NCBI GenBank assembly: GCA_009772925.1
Contig: WOUQ01000006.1
Span: 186,001 to 250,000, forward strand
Length of the DNA: 64,000 nucleotides
Origin: a bacterium
Lineage (GTDB): Bacteria; Pseudomonadota; Gammaproteobacteria; Burkholderiales; Thiobacillaceae
Direction: 5' to 3'
The notes under the pieces were generated by a model. It had not been told where the DNA came from, made no database searches, and saw only the letters and a list, made by a program, of their open reading frames with translations. Both the position numbers and the translations under genes were made by a program. Shown piece after piece: positions 26,839 through 35,252 of the stretch (the stretch's first letter is position 1; each line of letters begins with the position of its first letter).

Positions 26839-27768
26839 ATGGACAGCAAACCCATGCAATCCGACCCGGATGGATTGCGCCAGCGCGCCGAGGACAAGCT
26901 GCAAAAACGGCCTGCCGACGATCCGCACGGCGCGGCCGACACGCAACGGCTGCTGCACGAGTTGCAGGTGCATCAGATCGAACTCGAAATGCAGAACGAG
27001 ACGCTGCGCCAGACCCAGGTCGAACTGGAATACCTGGCCAGCGAACAGGCGGCGCATCTGCGCGAACTCGCCGCCGATCTGACCCGCGCCGAGCAGCGCG
27101 AACGCGACCGCCTGCACGAACTGCTGCACGACGAGATGCAGCCCCTGCTGGTGGCGGCGCGCCTGTCGCTGAGCGGATTCACCCCGGAAACCGCCCAGGA
27201 GGACTGCCGGCGAGCCGCCGCCGATGCCTGCGCGCACCTCAGCCGGGTCATCCAGATGGCGCGCGACTTGAGCCTGCGGCTGAGTCCGCCGCAGATTCGC
27301 GAGCGCGGGCTGAACGCCGCACTTGCCTCCCTGTGCGGCTGGGTGCGGGAGAACCATGGCCTGGAAGTCGAGTTGATCTGCGCACCGGATACGGAACCCG
27401 GCGACATGGCGCTACGGCTGCTCTATTTCAATGCCGTGCGCGAACTGCTGATGAACGTGGTCAAGCATGCCGGTACGGCGCGCGTGACGCTCACCTTGTG
27501 GCGCGACGATGCGGACACCCTGCGCATCACGGTCGCCGATCGCGGTGGCGGCTTCGAACCCGACACCATCCCCGCCGGTACCGGACTCGCCGCGATCGGG
27601 CGACGCCTGGGCATGATTGGCGGTACGCTACAGATCGACAGCCGACCCGGCGACGGAACCGTCGCCACGCTCTCGGTACCGCTCGGTACCGCCGAGCGGG
27701 CGCCCGACAGCCGTGGCGGATACAAAGGGAAAGGGGAGGAGGATGCTCAAGATACTGATAGCGGATGA
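26839..27768 (+). CDS. Sensor histidine kinase, NarX/HisKA_3 type, cytosolic
   Basis: 309 aa. N-terminal coiled coil (LHELQVHQIELEMQNETLR, as in many PAS-linked kinases), the HisKA_3 motif with phospho-acceptor RERDRLHELLHDEMQPLL (His near residue 90 or 95), N box NAVRELLMNVVKHA and G boxes DRGGGFEP and GTGLAAIGRR. There is no membrane segment, so it likely takes its signal from the CheB/CheR-PAS protein encoded 16 nt upstream. It overlaps its response regulator gene by 26 nt. Confidence 0.9.
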   Translation: MDSKPMQSDPDGLRQRAEDKLQKRPADDPHGAADTQRLLHELQVHQIELEMQNETLRQTQVELEYLASEQAAHLRELAADLTRAEQRERDRLHELLHDEMQPLLVAARLSLSGFTPETAQEDCRRAAADACAHLSRVIQMARDLSLRLSPPQIRERGLNAALASLCGWVRENHGLEVELICAPDTEPGDMALRLLYFNAVRELLMNVVKHAGTARVTLTLWRDDADTLRITVADRGGGFEPDTIPAGTGLAAIGRRLGMIGGTLQIDSRPGDGTVATLSVPLGTAERAPDSRGGYKGKGEEDAQDTDSG

Positions 27769-28375
27769 CCATGCCGTGGTGCGCGGCGGCTTGCGCCAGT
27801 TTCTCGCCGACGTTCCCGACTGCCGCATTGCCGGCGAAGCCGGTACCGGCATGGAGACCCTGGCCCTCATCCGGTCCGAGGACTGGGATCTGCTCCTGCT
27901 CGATATCGGCCTGCCCGACCTGAACGGCATCGAGGTGCTCAGGCGGGTCAAGCACGAGAAGCCGACGCTGCCGGTGCTGATCTTCAGCATGTTCTCCGAG
28001 GACGATTACGCGATGGCCGCCCTCGAAGCCGGCGCCATCGGCTACCTGCCGAAGGACAGTCCGCCCATGGAAATCCTCGCGGCGATCCTGCGCGCCGGCC
28101 GTGGCGAGCGCTACCTGAGTCCGGCGCTCACGGAAAAACTCCTCGCCGGCACCACCCACGCCGGCCTGAAGCAGCCCCACGATTGCCTGTCCCAGCGCGA
28201 ATTCGAGGTCATGCGCCTGCTCAGTCGGGGCATGAGCCTCACCGACATCGGCGAAGCCCTGTTCCTGAGTCCGAAGACCGTGAGCACCTACCGCGCCCGC
28301 ATCCTGGAAAAGTTGAAATTGCACAGCAATGCCGAAGTGACCCGTTACGTGATCGAACACAAGCTGGATTCGTAA
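27743..28375 (+). CDS. LuxR/NarL-type response regulator
   Basis: 210 aa; ATG 27743 follows GGGGAGGAGG inside the end of the kinase gene. REC domain with acidic pocket (ADD near residue 8), phospho-Asp near 54 (LLLLDIGLPDL), Lys in YLPKDSP. LuxR-type HTH from about 150 (LSQREFEVMRLLSRGMSLTD, SPKTVSTYRARI). It is the natural partner of the HisKA_3 kinase. Confidence 0.95.
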   Translation: MLKILIADDHAVVRGGLRQFLADVPDCRIAGEAGTGMETLALIRSEDWDLLLLDIGLPDLNGIEVLRRVKHEKPTLPVLIFSMFSEDDYAMAALEAGAIGYLPKDSPPMEILAAILRAGRGERYLSPALTEKLLAGTTHAGLKQPHDCLSQREFEVMRLLSRGMSLTDIGEALFLSPKTVSTYRARILEKLKLHSNAEVTRYVIEHKLDS

Positions 28376-28382
28376 GCGGCAG

Positions 28383-28398
28383 GTAGGCGCGCGCCTAC
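28383..28398 (+). terminator. Palindrome after the response regulator
   Basis: A 16-nt perfect palindrome (GTAGGCGCGCGCCTAC) lies 8 nt after the stop. It could serve as terminator or operator; there is no U tract. Confidence 0.3.
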
Positions 28399-28480
28399 AA
28401 ACCATGCGACGAACACTGACACATGAAGCGGGTCATGCCGATAGCCTTCATGTGGCATGCACATACAATCAAATCAGAGG

Positions 28481-28520
28481 CGCTTCCAGGCGCTTCCAGG
28501 CGCTTCCAGGCGCTTCCAGG
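28481..28520 (+). repeat. Tandem decamer repeat, four copies
   Basis: CGCTTCCAGG occurs four times in direct succession in the leader of the Crp-like gene at 28597. The rest of the 221-nt gap shows only the palindrome at 28383. The copy number may be variable. Confidence 0.85.
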
Positions 28521-28596
28521 GTCGATTCCTACTGCAGCTCTTGACACCTAAGCGTCATCAAGAACGCTTGACCGTGAACTTATAGGGAGTTCGTCC

Positions 28597-29376
28597 ATGC
28601 TCAGTCAAGTCGCGATCCACCCTACGCACCCTCACTTCACCCAGGCGCGTCATCCGCCCCTTCGTGTCGTCGAGACCATGCCTACCCCACGCCAGAACCA
28701 TCTGCTCGCCGCCCTGCCGGCGGATGAGTACGCGCGCATTTTCCCGAATCTGGAACTGGTGCCTCTGACGCTGGGCGATACGCTTTGCGAGGCCGGCAGG
28801 CCGATCCGGTACGCCTATTTCCCCACCGACGCCATCGTCTCCCTGCTCTACGTCATGGAGGATGGCGCCTCGGCGGAAATCGCCGTGGTGGGCAACGAGG
28901 GCGTCGTCGGCGTCGCCCTGTTCATGGGCGGCGAGACCACGACCAGCTTGGCCGTGGTGCAAAGCGCCGGCTACGCCTACCGCGTGAGGGCGCTACTGCT
29001 GAAGGAGGAGTTTTTTCGCGCCGGTCCGATGCAGCGCCTGTTGCTGCGCTACACCCAGGCCCTGCTGACCCAGATGGCCCAGACGGCGGTGTGCAACCGC
29101 CACCATACCATGGACCAGCAACTGTGCCGCTGGCTGCTGATCAGCATGGACCGGCTGCCCTCGAATCAGTTGACCATGACCCAGCAATTGATCGCCAACA
29201 TGCTCGGCGTGCGTCGCGAGGGCGTCACCGAGGCCGCCGGCAAATTGCAGCGCGATGGTTTGATCGAGTATCGCCGCGGCCATATCACCATTTTGGATCG
29301 GGCCGGATTGGAGGCGCGCGCGTGCGAGTGCTACGCCGTGGTCAAGAAAGAGTTCGATCGGCTACTTCCCGAATGA
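28597..29376 (+). CDS. Crp/Fnr-family transcriptional regulator (paralogue 2)
   Basis: 259 aa from ATG 28597, which has GGGAG 8 nt upstream; an internal ATG at 28678 matches the start of paralogue 1 but has a weak SD. Effector domain (FPTDAIVSLLYVMEDGASAE, GNEGVVGVALFMGG) and HTH (LIANMLGVRREGVTEAAGKL) are almost identical to 22754-23470. It is convergent with paralogue 3. The tandem decamer lies in its leader. The target genes are unknown. Confidence 0.87.
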   Translation: MLSQVAIHPTHPHFTQARHPPLRVVETMPTPRQNHLLAALPADEYARIFPNLELVPLTLGDTLCEAGRPIRYAYFPTDAIVSLLYVMEDGASAEIAVVGNEGVVGVALFMGGETTTSLAVVQSAGYAYRVRALLLKEEFFRAGPMQRLLLRYTQALLTQMAQTAVCNRHHTMDQQLCRWLLISMDRLPSNQLTMTQQLIANMLGVRREGVTEAAGKLQRDGLIEYRRGHITILDRAGLEARACECYAVVKKEFDRLLPE

Positions 29377-29432
29377 CCCCATTGATCCGGAACCAATATG
29401 TTTAAGCCTCCCCTATCCCGCGCTGTCGCGCA

Positions 29433-29458
29433 CCCCTCCCGCGCATGCGGGGGAGGGG
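29433..29458. terminator. GC-rich hairpin between convergent crp-like genes
   Basis: CCCCTCCCGC and GCGGGGGAGGGG flank a short GCAT loop. It sits between the stops of two convergent regulators and could terminate either transcript. Confidence 0.45.
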
Positions 29459-29544
29459 CTGGGGAAGAGGGGGAGTTGTACCACCTTGACCTATAGGATG
29501 ATCGGGTTGGCGGGGGGGTAAGCCCGCGCAGGCGGCGAACAGAA

Positions 29545-30285
29545 TTACCGGTCGCCAGCGACAAGGTCCTGACGGTATCTCACATCGGACATGAGGCGGT
29601 TCAATTCCGTCTTCACCACCGCATAGCACTCGCAGACACGGGTTTCCAGTCCGGCCCGGTCCAGCACCGCGATGTGGCCTCGGCGATAGCTGATGAAGCC
29701 CGCGCGTTGCAATTTCCCGGCGGCCTCGGTGATGCCTTCCCGGCGCACGCCCAGCATGTTGGCGATCATCTCCTGGGTCATGACCAACTCGTTGGAAGGC
29801 AGTCGATCCAGCGTCAGCAACAGCCAGCGGCACAGTTGCTGCTCCACGGTATGGTGCCGGTTGCAGGCGGCGGTTTGGGCCATCTGGGTCATCAGCGCCT
29901 GGGTGTAGCGCAACAAAACGCGCTGCAACAGGCCGGCGCGAAAGAACTCCGCCTTGAGGAAGCGTGCATCGAGCCGGTAGGCGTGGCCGGCGGTCTGCAC
30001 CACGGCCGCGCTGGGCGTGGTATTGCCGCCCATGAACAGGGAAATGCCGACGACACCCTCGTTGCCCACCCCGGCGGATTCGGACGATGCGCCATCCTCC
30101 ATGACGTAGTGCAGGGAGACGATGGCGCTGGTGGGGAAATAGGCGTGCTGCAACTGGCCGCCGGGTTCGTAGAGCAGATCTCCGAGCGCCAACGTGACCA
30201 GCTCCAGATGGGAGGCCAAGGGTTCGAATTCTGCCGTGGGCAGGGCGGCGAGCAGTTGGTTCTGGCTCGGACTGGGGGGGGGCAT
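29545..30285 (-). CDS. Crp/Fnr-family transcriptional regulator (paralogue 3)
   Basis: 246 aa, complete. Effector domain (YFPTSAIVSLHYVMEDGASS, GNEGVVGISLFMGGNTT), long dimer helix, HTH MIANMLGVRREGITEAAGKL and a C-terminal RYRQDLVAGDR. It is almost the same as the truncated copy at 23507-23907 and more distant from the plus-strand paralogues. It lies just downstream of the REC-PAS gene on the same strand (22 nt), so it may be cotranscribed with the hybrid kinase operon. Confidence 0.87.
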   Translation of the reverse strand: MPPPSPSQNQLLAALPTAEFEPLASHLELVTLALGDLLYEPGGQLQHAYFPTSAIVSLHYVMEDGASSESAGVGNEGVVGISLFMGGNTTPSAAVVQTAGHAYRLDARFLKAEFFRAGLLQRVLLRYTQALMTQMAQTAACNRHHTVEQQLCRWLLLTLDRLPSNELVMTQEMIANMLGVRREGITEAAGKLQRAGFISYRRGHIAVLDRAGLETRVCECYAVVKTELNRLMSDVRYRQDLVAGDR

Positions 30286-30307
30286 TGTTGAGCGGCGTAG
30301 TTGCGTT

Positions 30308-31132
30308 CTACTTCTTGCCGGTGATTTCCACGCCGATGCCGCGATAACCGATGAAGCGGCAGGCCTGGGTGAACATGGGCTCGCCGCTCACCCGGAACTG
30401 CTGGTGCGAGCCATCGGCATTGACGCGGCTGAAGACGAAATCCAGGAACGGTTGGCGCGCGGCGATGATGGCCTGCAACTCCTTCCGCTCCGCCTCGTTC
30501 CAGCCCTGAACTTCGGCAGCGGCGGACTCCCCCGCCAGGGGATCGACGCGGATGCCGAGCATCTCCAGGACGGGTCCGGAAACCTTGGTGAAATTCATGT
30601 TCTCGTCCTGCTCCCAGTACCAGTCGGAGGCCAGTTCGGTGAGGCTGCGATAGCGCGCTTCGCTTTCGCGCAGTTCGGCGGTGCGTTCCTCCACCGTCCG
30701 TTCCAGCTCCCGGTTGTAGTTTTCGAGTTTCTTGTACAACAGCCGCACTTCCAGCATGTTGTGGATGCGTGTCTTGGCTTCCACCACATCGAAGGGCTTG
30801 CTGATGAAATCCTTGGCACCGGCCTGCAGGGCGCGCAACTTGTGGCCGGGTTGGGCGGTGATGACGAGAACCGGCAGGTAGTCGTCCGCCGTGTTGGTCT
30901 TGAGGCCCTCGATGACCTGGAATCCATCCATGCCGGGCATCTGCAGGTCGAGCAGGATCAGGTCGTAGTGGTTCCTGCGGTGCAGCGCGAACACATCGCG
31001 TGGATTCATGGTCGAGGCGACGTGAAGGTAGCCGGCTTCGCGCAGCATTTGCTCGAGCAGGGCGACATTGGACTCCTGATCGTCGACGATGAGGATGCTG
31101 GCGTTAAGGATTTCGGATTCGGACACCATCAT
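30308..31132 (-). CDS. Response regulator receiver protein with PAS domain (REC-PAS)
   Basis: 274 aa. REC domain with the phospho-Asp near residue 60 (LILLDLQMPGMDG) and Lys in FISKPFDVVEA, a coiled coil (ENYNRELERTVEERTAELRE) and a C-terminal PAS domain (YRSLTELASDWYWEQDENMN, then GYRGIGVEI). There is no output kinase or cyclase domain; similar modules usually continue into one. Its ATG overlaps the frame-restored stop of the hybrid kinase by 4 nt, so both belong to one operon. Confidence 0.88.
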   Translation of the reverse strand: MMVSESEILNASILIVDDQESNVALLEQMLREAGYLHVASTMNPRDVFALHRRNHYDLILLDLQMPGMDGFQVIEGLKTNTADDYLPVLVITAQPGHKLRALQAGAKDFISKPFDVVEAKTRIHNMLEVRLLYKKLENYNRELERTVEERTAELRESEARYRSLTELASDWYWEQDENMNFTKVSGPVLEMLGIRVDPLAGESAAAEVQGWNEAERKELQAIIAARQPFLDFVFSRVNADGSHQQFRVSGEPMFTQACRFIGYRGIGVEITGKK

Positions 31133-32819
31133 GTTTTTTCCTTGTTGGCTACGCGGGCTGCTTCCGTATGCGCGTATTTCAGCGCCACGTCCAGCGCATC
31201 CAGGAATGCGTTGACCTTGATGGGCTTGGTCAGGTAGTTGAAGAAGCCGGCCGCCAGGGCTTTCTCGATGTCCCGGGCCAGGGCGTTGGCGCTGAGGCGA
31301 TGATGGGGATATGCGCCGTCAACGGGTCGGCGCGCAGGATTTTCATGGCTTCGACACCGCTCAGGCCGGGCAGGTTGATGTCCATCAGGATCACCTCCGG
31401 CAGATAGGCGCGCGCGAACTCGATGCCGAGATCGCCGTCCGCCGCCGAGAGCAGGCGCAGGTCGGGACGGCGCGCGATGATTTGCTCGACCAGTTCCAGG
31501 TTGGCCGGATTGTCTTCCACATAGAGCAGGGTGCGCGGTGGCGCGCCACCCGACAATTGCGGCGTTAGCCGCACCGCATCTTCAGCTTCGTGTGCCGCAA
31601 GATGGGGCGCCGCGGTCAGGCCCAGTTCAAACCAGAACTCGCTGCCCACGCCGACGGTGCTGTCGACGCCGATGACGCCGCCCATTAACTCCACCAGACG
31701 CTTGGTCACCACCAGGCCGATGCCCGTGCCCTCCTCGGCGCCGGCATCCCGGCCAAGCCGGTTGAATGGCTGGAATAGTTGCGCAAGCTGTTCCGGCGCC
31801 AGTCCCGCGCCGGTATCGCGCACGCTGATGCGCAGTGAATCCGGGGGGCTCGGAGCGCATTCCACAGCCACCGCGCCGCCCGGTTTGTTGTACTTGATGG
31901 CGTTGAACAGCAGATTGATCAGCACCTGTTTGACCCGGGTCCGGTCGGCTTTGATGAAGTAGGGCATCTGGAAATTCGGAAACGTCATGGCGATGCCGCG
32001 TTTCTGGGCCTGGGGTTCGATCATGGTCCGGCACTCCAGGAAGACCTCGGCCAGGGAGACCGCCTCACGCGACAGCGTTACCTTGCCGGACTCGATCAGC
32101 GCCAGGTCGAGGATTTCGTTGATCAACTCCAGCAGGTACCAGCCCGCCTTGAGGATCTGGTCCAGGTTGCGCTGCTGGGAGGGAGTCGGGCTGGGCGCGC
32201 CGGATTCCATGAGCTGGGCGAAACCGAGGATGGCATTGAGGGGCGTGCGCAATTCATGGCTCATGCCGGAGAGAAAATCCGTCTTCGCCCGGTTGGCCTT
32301 CTCCGCCGCGGCCATGGCCGCCTTCAATTCCGATTCCACCTGCTTGCGCACGGAATTGTCGTTGCCGATCAGCAGGTAACCGATGATGTCGCCGTAATCG
32401 TCGCGCAGGGCGGTGATGGACACAATGGCGGCGAAGCGGCTGCCATCCTTGCGGATCTTGGTGATTTCATAGACGTCCTCGATGCCGCGCGAGGCCTTGA
32501 AGGACAAAGCCTCGAAGCCAGGTGCGATGGGGGTTGCGAGTTCCCGGCTGAGCGCCTCGGCGCGCGCCATCACCTCCTGGGGGTCGTACATGTCGCTGGG
32601 GCTGGCCTTGTTCACCACCTCGGCGGCCGTGTAGCCCAGCAAGTGCTCGGCGCCCACATTGAAGAGCTGGATGATGCCTTGCTCGTCGGTGGCGATGATC
32701 GAGAAATTGGCGCTGGTGAGGATCGCTTTCTGCAAGGCCCCGGTTTTCAGCATGACTTCCTGGCTGCGCGCCTCGGCGCTGCTGTCGGCAAGGATGAAGT
32801 CGTTTCCTGAATCGGGCAT
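31129..32819 (-). CDS. Hybrid sensor histidine kinase (PAS-HisKA-HATPase-REC), frameshifted in the REC domain
   Basis: PAS at about 25-150, HisKA with MSHELRTPLNAILGF (His near 187), HATPase boxes (NLLFNAIKYNKPGG, DTGAGLAPEQL, GTGIGLVVTKRLVELMGG) and a C-terminal REC (LLYVEDNPANL, phospho-Asp in VILMDINLPG). The uninterrupted frame stops at 31230 with nonsense residues after HIPIIAS. One base is missing near 31298: with it restored the frame reads PIIALSANALARDIEKALAA, GFFNYLTKPIKV with the conserved Lys, and stops at 31129 overlapping the next ATG. This is either a real inactivating mutation or a sequence error. Confidence 0.85.
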
Positions 32820-33240
32820 GGTGGGCTTCCGTTAACGACGCGCAACGATCATTGCAGCCATGTCCGGGCCGCTGTTCCCGGGGAAGGGCGCACATGGCGC
32901 CTCATTACTTCCAAGGTGGTTCGAATCATCGCACGCCACCCAGTGGCCATCTGTGCGCTGACACACAGACCGATCCACCGGCTGAAACTCACCCCACCCG
33001 CCGCGACCGCTCCTTGAATGGGGGAGGGGCCCGTCCTGGGCGCTTCGCCGGTCCCGCGAAAACCGTCTATGGGTGGCAACGCACAGACGCCGCGCGCAGG
33101 TCGGCTCAGCCTGCAAACCTGTCGTGCCGCTTGCACACGATTTGATTTTCAAGAACTTCCGAACCTCCGTAGGCCAGACGAGCACCCTTTGGTGCAAAGG
33201 CTTTATCGCCCATGCCACTAAAAGCAATCAAGGAAATACC
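32820..33240. other. 421-nt divergent intergenic region, no gene seen
   Basis: Lies between the hybrid kinase and the collagen-like gene. No credible ORF. A hairpin-like stretch (AGCACCCTTTGGTGCAAAGG near 33180) sits close to the collagen-like gene start and may be part of its 5' UTR. Promoters for both directions must be here. Confidence 0.4.
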
Positions 33241-34167
33241 ATGAAAAACTCGATGCAGATTCCCCAATTCCTGAAAAGCCCGCTGTTGATCGCGGTTGCC
33301 GCGACGATCGCCATCGCGGGTTGCAGCACCCAGCCGGATTACCGTTCCTCGGCGAATGACTATACCGGTCCCACCGGCGCCGACGGCCCGGCCGGTCCTG
33401 TCGGCGAGCGCGGTCCGATGGGCGACACCGGCGCCCCCGGCATGGCGATCGCCGGACCGGCTGGCGCGGAAGGCCCGGTTGGCCCCGCCGGCATGCAAGG
33501 CCCGGGCGGCGAGACGGGTGCCCGTGGCATCATGGTGGTGGGCCGCGCCGGTGATACCGGCCGCGCCGGACCCGCCGGCGCCCAGGGCGCCGCCGGTGCG
33601 ACAGGCGCCCAGGGACTGAGCTACACCGGTCCCGCCGGTCCGAGGGGACCCGCAGGTCCCGCCGGCGCGCAAGGCATCATCGGCAACACCGGTCCGCAAG
33701 GAGCGACCACGGCCGGCCCGACCGGCGCAACCGGCCGCACCGGAAGCGCGGGCATGCAGGGTGTCACCGGCTATGCTGGCGGCCAGGGCGCAGCCGAAAT
33801 GGTTGGCGCCGTCGGTCCGGCCGGCAGCGCGGGCGAAGCGGGTCCGCAAGGCCCGATGGGCATGACCGGCGATCGCGGCCCGATGGCGGTGAACAGCAAC
33901 TGGAACGCCTCCTGGGACTACACCTTCAACGGTGACAGCAACGAGATCCTGCGTTTCGATCAAGGCAAGGCCGGAGATATCGCGAGCTATATGGAGCGTG
34001 ACCAGGCTCGCCGCATCGGGATCGATGGCGCCGACGCGCGCCGTGTCGAGGTCATTCGAGAAGCGCTGATCAGCGCCGGCGTGCCGGCTTCCAAGATCCA
34101 GTCCGGCGCTTTCGGCGATCCGCAAAAAAGACGTTACAGCCGTGTTGCGGTGCTGGTCCGCAACTAA
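33241..34167 (+). CDS. Collagen-like lipoprotein with C-terminal OmpA-like domain
   Basis: 308 aa, ATG 33241 with AAGGAA upstream. Signal peptide with lipobox ATIAIAGC (Cys 28). Residues 43 to about 217 are Gly-X-Y collagen-like repeats built with strict period: six blocks of eight triplets, each closed by a 5- or 6-residue interruption (GMAIA, GIMVV, GLSYT, GATTA, GAAEMV). The C-terminus is OmpA-like, with RRIGIDGADARRVEVIREAL and SGAFGDPQKRRYSRVAVLV, so it may bind peptidoglycan while the lipid anchors it in the outer membrane. A strong terminator follows. The role (adhesion, biofilm, spacing of envelope layers) is inference. Confidence 0.88.
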   Translation: MKNSMQIPQFLKSPLLIAVAATIAIAGCSTQPDYRSSANDYTGPTGADGPAGPVGERGPMGDTGAPGMAIAGPAGAEGPVGPAGMQGPGGETGARGIMVVGRAGDTGRAGPAGAQGAAGATGAQGLSYTGPAGPRGPAGPAGAQGIIGNTGPQGATTAGPTGATGRTGSAGMQGVTGYAGGQGAAEMVGAVGPAGSAGEAGPQGPMGMTGDRGPMAVNSNWNASWDYTFNGDSNEILRFDQGKAGDIASYMERDQARRIGIDGADARRVEVIREALISAGVPASKIQSGAFGDPQKRRYSRVAVLVRN

Positions 34168-34196
34168 CCCGGCTTGACGGGCTAAAGCCTGACCTG

Positions 34197-34231
34197 AACG
34201 GCGCGATCGCGAGATCGCGCCGTTCTCTTTT
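34197..34231 (+). terminator. Strong intrinsic terminator
   Basis: A 12-bp perfect stem (AACGGCGCGATC / GATCGCGCCGTT) with a GCGA tetraloop is followed by CTCTTTT, 30 nt after the collagen-like gene stop. Confidence 0.85.
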
Positions 34232-34423
34232 GGGCGTGCGACGGGAGGCGGTTATGTGCGCTAGCGTCCAGACGAACGCGAATTTCCACGGCAGGGTGTA
34301 CACCATGCCCCCCTGGGTGAGCGTGGATGCCCCCCTCACCCCGGGCCTGCATCCGGCATTCGAGTCTCGGCGTAACAATCGCCCTGTCGCTTGCCGTGCT
34401 TACCCAACACCCGGAGGGCTCTC

Positions 34424-35143
34424 GTGTCCCGCACTCTGTCAGCTCCCACCCTGCCCGCCACGGTCAATCGCTTGCTCGCGGCCCTGTCAGGCAAGGACCG
34501 CCGCCATGTTCTGGCGGCCTGTGAGCCGGTCGAACTGACGTTTACCGAGGTCCTGGTCGAACCCGGAGAGCGTCTCCGCCACGTGTACTTTCCCACTGAC
34601 AGCTTCATTTCCCTGGTGATGCCGTTGGATGAGCACGCGAGCCTGGAGGTGGGCCTGGTCGGCAATGAAGGCATGTTCGGCATCCCCCTCCTGCTCGGAG
34701 TCAATGTTTCCCCGCTACGCGCCCTGGTGCAGGGCGCGGGTCCGGCGCTGCGCATGGAAGCGGCGCTGTTTCTGCGCGAGCTCGAACGATGCCCAGCGCT
34801 GCAACGCCTGCTCAAGCGCTACCTCTATGTGGTGACGAGACAACTGACGCAAACGGCGGCCTGCAACCGTTTCCACGTGGTGGAGGCGCGTCTTGCCCGC
34901 TGGCTGCTGATGACGGGGGACCGGGCCCACTCGGATGCGTTTCATGTCACCCAGGAATTCCTGGCCGACATGCTTGGTGTGCGCCGCGTCGGCGTCACCA
35001 AGGCCGCCAGCGCGCTGCAGCGCCGCAAGCTGATCAGCTATCGCCGGGGCGATATCACCGTCCTCGACAGGATTGGACTGGAAGCCGCTGCCTGCGGGTG
35101 CTACGAGGCGGACAAGCAGAGCTACGCGCGGATCATGGACTGA
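34424..35143 (+). CDS. Crp/Fnr-family transcriptional regulator (divergent paralogue)
   Basis: 239 aa from GTG 34424 with SD GGAGG 6 nt upstream. Same architecture as the other four copies ([56 protein letters not shown]) but clearly diverged. It is followed 109 nt later by a CFA-synthase-like gene, so it may control membrane-lipid modification (inference). Confidence 0.87.
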   Translation: MSRTLSAPTLPATVNRLLAALSGKDRRHVLAACEPVELTFTEVLVEPGERLRHVYFPTDSFISLVMPLDEHASLEVGLVGNEGMFGIPLLLGVNVSPLRALVQGAGPALRMEAALFLRELERCPALQRLLKRYLYVVTRQLTQTAACNRFHVVEARLARWLLMTGDRAHSDAFHVTQEFLADMLGVRRVGVTKAASALQRRKLISYRRGDITVLDRIGLEAAACGCYEADKQSYARIMD

Positions 35144-35252
35144 CTTTCGAAGGACACGGAATGGGATCGTCCCGCTGCGGCAACCATGCGCCTGTAGGCA
35201 TCATCCGATGCAAATCCCTGTCCGTTTCACCGTTTCCTGGGGAGGTACATCG

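Noticed and set aside
33060-33200. Possible cyclic-di-GMP-I riboswitch in the leader of the collagen-like gene (ACGCACAG, TGCAAACC and TGCAAAGG stretches)
   Set aside because: The pieces are not in the spacing or pairing of the known consensus; at best weak resemblance. A covariance-model search would decide.
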